64,000 bases of DNA from Xanthobacteraceae bacterium (GTDB taxonomy: Bacteria; Pseudomonadota; Alphaproteobacteria; Rhizobiales; Xanthobacteraceae), in NCBI GenBank assembly GCA_022844485.1, contig JALHLQ010000002.1:1-64000 (forward strand), given 5' to 3'. How positions within the stretch are numbered: the first letter of the stretch is position 1; every line of letters begins with the position of its first letter. The notes below the pieces were generated by a model that saw only the letters and a list, made by a program, of their open reading frames with translations, had not been told where the DNA came from and ran no database searches. This document shows positions 59,637 through 64,000 of the stretch, one piece after another. A program made the translations under genes and the position numbers.

Positions 59637-60890
59637 ATGAAGTACAATAGCCCGCACGCGACCGCCTCCTGGGGCATGATGGCCAAGGACTGGGAGCGGG
59701 GCGTCGACTACGGCCGATTGTCGAAGGAGAGATTGGCGCGCGCGCAAAAGGCGATCCGGCAGGCCGGGTTGGGCGCCGTTCTCTGCTTCAACTTCGACAA
59801 CATTCGCTACGTCACCGCGACCCACATCGGCGAATGGGCGCGCGACAAGTTCATGCGCTATGCGCTCTGTCCGATCCAGGGCTCCCCCTATCTGTGGGAC
59901 CCGGCCCCGCCGGCGAAACGCATCTCCTCGCCGTGGATCGCCGACAATGTCGCCGCGCCCATCACGACGATGCAGGGGGCCATTCCATCCTGGATGAACG
60001 TGCAGGGCGAGTTCGCGCGCCAGATCAAGAAGGCGATGGCGGATTACGGCATCTCGAAGGAGCCGCTCGGAATCGACATCATGGAATTGCCGATGATCCG
60101 CGCGCTGGAAGCGGAAGGCATCGAGGTGGTCGACGGCCAGCAGGCGATGCTCGACGCGCGCGAAATCAAGACGCAAGACGAGATCGAGCTGCTCAAGGTC
60201 GCGGCGGCGATGGTGGATGCGGCCTATGTCGACATCGCCCGCGCCATCCGGCCCGGAACGAGAGAGAACGAACTCGTGGCCATTGCGAACGATCGGCTGT
60301 TTCGCATGGGCTCCGAGCGGGTCGAGTGCGTCAATTCCGTGTCGGGCTCGCGCGGCCGCCCGCATTCGCACACCTTCTCCGACCGCATGATCCAGCCCGG
60401 CGACATGATCTTCCTGGACATCATGCATTCGTTCAACGGATACCGCACGTGCTATTACCGCACGTTCATCTGCGGCGAGCCGAACAAGCACCAGGTCGAT
60501 GCCTATGAGACGGCGTCGAAGTGGATCAGCGCATCGATCGACATGATCCGTCCGGGAGTCACCCCCGACGAGGTGGCGCAGGTCTGGCCCGATGCGCAGG
60601 AATTCGGCTATCGCGACGAAGCCGAAGCTTTCCTGCTGCAATACGGTCACGGCGTCGGCCTCTCCTTGTGGGAGCGGCCGATCTTCTCGAAGCGATTCCG
60701 CGGGCAGAATACGCCGCTCCGCGAAGGCATGGTGTTCGCGCTCGAAACCTGGAAGGGCGCCGAAGACGGTTCCGGCGCGGCGCGGATCGAGGAGGAAGTG
60801 GTGGTGACAAAGGACGGCTGCGAGATCATCACGAACTTTCCGTCCGACCGGCTGATCTCCTGTGGACTGCCCGGATGCGAGGTGTTCTGA
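59637..60890 (+). CDS. M24 family (aminopeptidase P/creatinase-like) enzyme with altered metal site
   Basis: This is a 417-residue pita-bread-fold enzyme. An N-terminal creatinase-type domain (about 1-165) is followed by the M24 catalytic domain. Of the five metal ligands, D261 (FLDIMHS), the His of YGHGVGL and the Glu residues of FALETWKG and RIEEEVVV are present, but the second Asp is replaced by C272 in GYRTCYYRT. Such a change argues against ordinary two-metal aminopeptidase chemistry; creatinase, ectoine hydrolase and DMSP lyase DddP show that M24 proteins can do other C-N or C-S cleavages. The COG0523 GTPase gene starts 8 nt after its stop, suggesting assisted metal loading. Confidence 0.85.
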   Translation: MKYNSPHATASWGMMAKDWERGVDYGRLSKERLARAQKAIRQAGLGAVLCFNFDNIRYVTATHIGEWARDKFMRYALCPIQGSPYLWDPAPPAKRISSPWIADNVAAPITTMQGAIPSWMNVQGEFARQIKKAMADYGISKEPLGIDIMELPMIRALEAEGIEVVDGQQAMLDAREIKTQDEIELLKVAAAMVDAAYVDIARAIRPGTRENELVAIANDRLFRMGSERVECVNSVSGSRGRPHSHTFSDRMIQPGDMIFLDIMHSFNGYRTCYYRTFICGEPNKHQVDAYETASKWISASIDMIRPGVTPDEVAQVWPDAQEFGYRDEAEAFLLQYGHGVGLSLWERPIFSKRFRGQNTPLREGMVFALETWKGAEDGSGAARIEEEVVVTKDGCEIITNFPSDRLISCGLPGCEVF

Positions 60891-60897
60891 TCGAAGC

Positions 60898-62055
60898 ATG
60901 ACAGGCAAGAACGCAGACGTCGCCGGCGCCTCGAAGCGCCCGCGCACGGGCGCAACCATCGTCACCGGCTTTCTCGGCAGCGGCAAGACGACGCTGCTGA
61001 ACCGCGTGCTGCACGCCCCGGAGATGGCGCGCACCGCCGTCATCATCAACGAGTTCGGCGAGATCCCGCTCGATCATGCGCTTGCGGCTGCAAGCGACGA
61101 TTCGGTCGTGGTGCTCGAGAACGGCTGTCTGTGCTGCACCGTGCGGAGCGATCTCGTGGCGACGCTCAACGATCTGTATCACGCGCGCGAGGCGGGGCGG
61201 ATTCCTCCGTTCGATCACGTGATCATCGAAACATCCGGTCTGGCCGAGCCCGGGCCCGTGCTGCAGGCCTTTCTGTCCGAACCCACGCTCGATGGCCTTT
61301 ATCGCGTCGCCGGTGTCGTCGCGCTGGTCGACGCCGTCAACGGGCCCACCACGTTCGACGAGCACCGGGAGGCGGTGGACCAGGTCGCGCTCGCCGACCG
61401 CATCCTCATCACCAAACTCGATTTGATTCCCGATCCAAAACGGGTCGAAGACGAACTGCGGGCGACGCTGCGGCGGATCAATCCCGCGGCGGTCATTACC
61501 CGTATCGACGACCCGGCGCTCGACATGGGGGCGCTCTTCTCGGAGCGGGGTTTCGACCCCGCCGATCCGACCGCGGATCCGCGCCCCTGGCTCAATGAAG
61601 GCGCCTACCGGCATCACGAGGGCGAGCACGATCACGCTGCCGGAGAGGAGTGCGCGGATCACCACGATCACGCGCATGCGATGCATCTGCGGGACCGCGG
61701 CATCGAATCGTTCTGTCTCGTGCGCGACGAGCCGATGACGCGGGAGGCGCTCCGCTTCCTGCTCGATGGGATCACGCAAAACCTCGGCCCCAATCTTCTG
61801 CGGGTGAAGGGGCTGGTGAATGTGTCGGACGAGCCGGGGCGTCCGGCAGTGATTCAAGGCGTCCAGCACCTGCTGCACACGATGACGTGGCTCGCGCGCT
61901 GGCCCGATGCGGATCAGCGAACCCGCATCGTATTCATCACACGCGGGGTGACGCGCGCCGCGCTGCAGGACATGATCGAGCTCCTGGATCGCGTCGCCTC
62001 ACGGACCTCGCGCGCACGCGAGCGCGCGGCGGCTGTGGAGGGCAGTCAGCCGTAA
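60898..62055 (+). CDS. COG0523/CobW-family GTPase, putative metallochaperone
   Basis: This is a 385-residue G3E GTPase. Walker A GFLGSGKTT is at about 24-32, the metal-binding CxCC at C77-C80 (GCLCCTV), the switch region ETSGLAEPGPV, and the guanine motif TKLDL. A histidine-rich loop (about 239-265, with HHEGEHDH and HHDHAHAMH) separates it from the C-terminal CobW_C domain. Members load Zn, Co or Ni into client enzymes. The client here is probably the M24 enzyme encoded 8 nt upstream. The eukaryotic relative ZNG1 serves methionine aminopeptidase METAP1, also an M24-fold protein. No zinc-responsive operator was recognised. Confidence 0.92.
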   Translation: MTGKNADVAGASKRPRTGATIVTGFLGSGKTTLLNRVLHAPEMARTAVIINEFGEIPLDHALAAASDDSVVVLENGCLCCTVRSDLVATLNDLYHAREAGRIPPFDHVIIETSGLAEPGPVLQAFLSEPTLDGLYRVAGVVALVDAVNGPTTFDEHREAVDQVALADRILITKLDLIPDPKRVEDELRATLRRINPAAVITRIDDPALDMGALFSERGFDPADPTADPRPWLNEGAYRHHEGEHDHAAGEECADHHDHAHAMHLRDRGIESFCLVRDEPMTREALRFLLDGITQNLGPNLLRVKGLVNVSDEPGRPAVIQGVQHLLHTMTWLARWPDADQRTRIVFITRGVTRAALQDMIELLDRVASRTSRARERAAAVEGSQP

Positions 62056-62070
62056 CCACCGCTTTGACGT

Positions 62071-62115
62071 GCGTGATCATGTCCGAAAACCGGAGTCCAT
62101 TTCCCGGGATCGCGC
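62071..62115. repeat. degenerate dispersed intergenic repeat in a convergent gap
   Basis: The stretch from GCGTGATCATGTCCGAAAAC to TTCCCGGGATCGCGC strongly resembles, from memory, an intergenic palindromic repeat that is frequent in Bradyrhizobium, Rhodopseudomonas and relatives (GATC-TTGTCCGAAAACCGG ... TTTTCGGGATCATGC). The ends GCGTGATC and GATCGCGC pair at 7 of 8 positions. It fills the gap between the convergent COG0523 and dehydrogenase genes and may act as a bidirectional terminator. Confidence 0.45.
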
Positions 62116-62116
62116 G

Positions 62117-63076
62117 CTATGACGCGGCGGGCTCGAGCCCGTCATCGACCGGAACGTTCTCGGGCTTCAGTTCAATGCCGGAGGCCTGCGCCTGCTGCAG
62201 CAGCACCGCGGCGAAATCGAGCGCGTTCCAGCCGCGTCCGACGGCGGACTGGACGAGATCCCGGGTCACGGAGGCGAGCGGCAGGGGCACATTAAACTTG
62301 CGGCCGGCGTCGAGTCCGAGGTCGAGGTCCTTGCACAGCAGGCTCGGGGGGAGCGTGACGGTGAAGTCCAGGTTGACGAAGGCCGGCGACTTGTATCGCG
62401 TGAAGGTCGAGCCCATCACGCTCTTGTTGAGGAAATCGAGAAAGGCGTGTCGCGGGATTCCCGCTTTCTCGGCCAGCACGGTGACTTCGGCCATGCTCTG
62501 GACCACGACGCCCAGCATCACGTTGTGGCAAATCTTCACAATGCGCGCCAATTCTCCGTCGCCGGCATAGGCGGCGACTTGTCCGATGATCGCCAGATAG
62601 GGCGCGGCGGCGTCGTAGGCCTCCTTCGGACCCGACACGACGAAGGCGAGCTTTCCGGCGCGGATCACGCGGGCGCCGCCGCTCGAGGGTGCCGCAAGCA
62701 ATTGCGTGCCATAAGCCGCCAGCGTTTGCCGCAACTCCACCGAGGCATCCAGCGAAAGCGGCGAGCACTCGACCAGGATGCGCGGGCCGTCGCCTTTGCC
62801 ATTCGCTTTGGACAGCAGCCCTTGCGGGCCGGAGATCACCTCTTTCGTGTCCTTCCAGGTCGAAACCATGACGAACACGATGTCGCAACGCGCGAGCGCG
62901 GTCACGTCGTCGACAATTTTCGCGCCGTCAGCGGCGAGCGGCTCGGCCTTGCCGCGCGTGCGATTCCACACCGTGAGATCGCACCCGGCGCGCGCGAGGC
63001 GCCGCGCCATGTCGAAGCCCATGCGCCCGGTTCCGATCCACCCGAGGCGGGCTTTGCTGGTTTGGCTGGTTGTCAT
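62117..63076 (-). CDS. NAD(P)-dependent beta-hydroxyacid dehydrogenase family (3-hydroxyisobutyrate dehydrogenase-like)
   Basis: This is a 319-residue dehydrogenase. The Rossmann motif GTGRMGFDMARRLARAG is at about 16-32, the catalytic lysine region reads GELARIVKICHNVMLG, and the substrate loop AAPSSGGARVIRAGKL has Ala where most members have Asp (DAPVSGG). It would oxidise or reduce a 3-hydroxyacid or tartronate-type compound. It is followed upstream in the same direction by an SDR gene (33-nt gap), so both may be one transcript entering from beyond 64000. The substrate cannot be named. Confidence 0.88.
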   Translation of the reverse strand: MTTSQTSKARLGWIGTGRMGFDMARRLARAGCDLTVWNRTRGKAEPLAADGAKIVDDVTALARCDIVFVMVSTWKDTKEVISGPQGLLSKANGKGDGPRILVECSPLSLDASVELRQTLAAYGTQLLAAPSSGGARVIRAGKLAFVVSGPKEAYDAAAPYLAIIGQVAAYAGDGELARIVKICHNVMLGVVVQSMAEVTVLAEKAGIPRHAFLDFLNKSVMGSTFTRYKSPAFVNLDFTVTLPPSLLCKDLDLGLDAGRKFNVPLPLASVTRDLVQSAVGRGWNALDFAAVLLQQAQASGIELKPENVPVDDGLEPAAS

Positions 63077-63109
63077 GCAGAGGGCCCTTCGCAGGTCCGA
63101 TCACGGCGT

Positions 63110-63811
63110 TCAAAGGATGGTCCAACCTCCGTCCACGACGAGATTGACGCCGTTCACACCCTGATTTTCCATCAAGAACAGCGCCGCTCCGGTGCAGTCC
63201 TCCATGGTGGCGAGGCGCTTGGTCGGCGTCCGCGCGATGGCGTTCTTGAGCACCTCGGCCTTTCCGCTCCAGGTGGGGCTGTCACCGACGATCCCGGGAT
63301 GGATCGCGTTCACGCGGATCGGCGCCAGTTCCGTCGCCAGTGTCCGCACCATGCTCGTCACGCCGCCGTTCACCGTGGTGACCGTCGTCGAGCCCGGATA
63401 GGGACGCTCCCGCGCCTGTCCGCCGAACAGCACGATGGACGCATTGGCGGTGAGCCGCGGGCAGAGAACGTGCACGGTCTCGACATAGCCGACCAGCTTG
63501 AGCGTCGCGAGGCGGATCGCGCGTTTGATATCGAAATCGCGCACGGTATTGTTGTCGCGCTCGATCGCGGCCAGGACCAGGCTATCGACCTTGGCCACGT
63601 CGGACAGACGGCCGGCGATCTTTTCCGGCTCCGCCAGATCAAAGCCGACGCCTCGCGTGCGCCCGCCAATCTCCTTGGCGATCGCCTGCGTGCGCGCTTG
63701 GTCGCGCCCCGTGATGACCACCTCGTCGCCGCGCTTTGCGAGCCGCTCCGCCAGGTGGCGGCCGATCCCCGCCGTGCCGCCTACGATCACGATGCTTTGC
63801 TGACTTGACAT
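63110..63811 (-). CDS. short-chain dehydrogenase/reductase fold protein lacking the YxxxK motif
   Basis: This is a 233-residue Rossmann protein. GGTAGIGRHLAERLAKRG at 11-28 is a good cofactor motif with a basic GRDQAR turn that suggests NADP. RVNAIHPG and NLVVDGGW match SDR C-termini. However, the catalytic Tyr-x3-Lys positions read V144 and N148 (VTTVN), and the usual Ser lies in LFGGQ, so oxidoreductase activity by the normal mechanism is unlikely. It may bind nucleotide only, or use other residues. It has a GAGGGGAC site and starts 24 nt after the stop of the gene that enters from the right. Confidence 0.85.
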   Translation of the reverse strand: MSSQQSIVIVGGTAGIGRHLAERLAKRGDEVVITGRDQARTQAIAKEIGGRTRGVGFDLAEPEKIAGRLSDVAKVDSLVLAAIERDNNTVRDFDIKRAIRLATLKLVGYVETVHVLCPRLTANASIVLFGGQARERPYPGSTTVTTVNGGVTSMVRTLATELAPIRVNAIHPGIVGDSPTWSGKAEVLKNAIARTPTKRLATMEDCTGAALFLMENQGVNGVNLVVDGGWTIL

Positions 63812-63835
63812 GTCCCCTCCCGTTCTTCGGCGGCG

Positions 63836-64000
63836 TCATCGCCGCGGATATCGCAGTCCCCTGCGCTGGCCCTTGATGGCGATTCTCGAACCGCCAATTT
63901 CAAAACCGCTGCGGCGAGCGGCGCGGGCCACCGCCAGCATCGGAAAACTGTTCAGCGCTGTGAAACAATCTCCGGGCGAAATTGTGCCGGAAACGTTACG
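63836..64000 (-). CDS. C-terminal end of an unrecognised gene (cut by the window edge)
   Basis: An open frame enters from the right edge and ends with TGA at 63836-63838, giving 54 residues that include CFTALNSFPMLAVARAARR and the basic tail GQRRGLRYPRR. It is on the same strand as the SDR gene and stops 24 nt before it, as expected for an operon neighbour. I do not recognise the family from this fragment. No start codon for a separate short gene with a ribosome-binding site is visible. Confidence 0.45.
   Translation of the reverse strand, partial: RNVSGTISPGDCFTALNSFPMLAVARAARRSGFEIGGSRIAIKGQRRGLRYPRR

Noticed and set aside
58761-61049. A 762-codon open frame on the minus strand opposite livF and the M24 gene.
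   Set aside because: Long antisense frames are expected in GC-rich genes with GC-ended codons. Its translation is Arg/His-rich without recognisable motifs, whereas the plus-strand genes have complete family signatures.

Overview
The window looks like chromosomal DNA from a GC-rich alphaproteobacterium, most likely of the order Hyphomicrobiales (Rhodopseudomonas, Bradyrhizobium or Rhodoplanes-like). Four things support this: the base composition, the many 4-bp ATGA/GTGA gene overlaps, a cyclohexanecarboxylate cluster with an unmistakable BadI, and a degenerate copy at 62071-62115 of an intergenic repeat I recall from that group. I found no rRNA, tRNA, CRISPR array, insertion sequence or phage gene. 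Almost every base lies in about 60 tightly packed genes. No gene-free stretch exceeds 300 bases; the longest are 42171-42388, 46854-47072, 2066-2242 and 52961-53137.

Layout. 1-4785: alicyclic-acid degradation (BadH-like reductase, crotonase, cyclohexanecarboxyl-CoA dehydrogenase; divergently the CoA ligase and BadI). 4947-9280: a MmgE/PrpD protein and a tripartite tricarboxylate (TctC-TctB-TctA) importer. 9382-17481 (minus): an oligopeptide-type ABC importer with an Asp/Glu/hydantoin racemase and an M28 peptidase. 17581-21638 (plus, divergent): M20 peptidase, MDR reductase, GntR regulator and a ketopantoate-reductase-like protein. 21661-42170: a 20.5-kb run of minus-strand genes. Read in the direction of transcription it encodes a three-subunit molybdenum hydroxylase, an ACMSD-like amidohydrolase, a FadR-type regulator, HyuA and HyuB, acyl-CoA dehydrogenase, crotonase, CaiB-type CoA transferase, a thiolase-fold protein with its DUF35 partner, a branched-chain-type ABC importer, a carboxymuconolactone-decarboxylase-like protein and an orphan Bug receptor. 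42389-43399: another orphan Bug receptor. 43463-52960 (minus): a ribose-type importer, an FAD-linked 2-hydroxyacid dehydrogenase and the E1alpha, E1beta and E2 subunits of a 2-oxoacid (or acetoin) dehydrogenase. 53138-62055: an XRE-cupin regulator facing a bicupin, a second branched-chain-type importer, an M24-family enzyme and a COG0523 GTPase. 62117-64000 (minus): a hydroxyisobutyrate-dehydrogenase-like protein, a degenerate SDR and the end of an unrecognised gene.

How it works together. The region is a mosaic of uptake-plus-catabolism modules for small organic acids, amides and possibly N-heterocycles. Each module pairs a high-affinity importer with hydrolases or CoA-dependent enzymes, and most carry their own FadR/GntR or XRE regulator. 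Only the alicyclic module has a substrate I can name with confidence. The 21661-42170 block is the best candidate for an undescribed pathway. It combines ring hydroxylation, ring or amide hydrolysis (partly ATP-dependent), CoA activation and chain shortening, but its crotonase lacks one catalytic Glu and its thiolase-fold protein lacks all three thiolase catalytic positions, so ordinary beta-oxidation is unlikely. The second candidate is the bicupin/M24/COG0523 module: its M24 enzyme has Cys in place of a metal-binding Asp and is encoded next to a putative metal chaperone.

Regulatory structure. In four unrelated operons the substrate-binding-protein gene is followed 11-20 nt after its stop by a GC-rich hairpin, before the next gene. 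Candidate operators were seen at 2087, 17502, 37423, 46986, 53040 and 53897. All functional statements come from reading the sequence and recalling families; no search or structure prediction was run.
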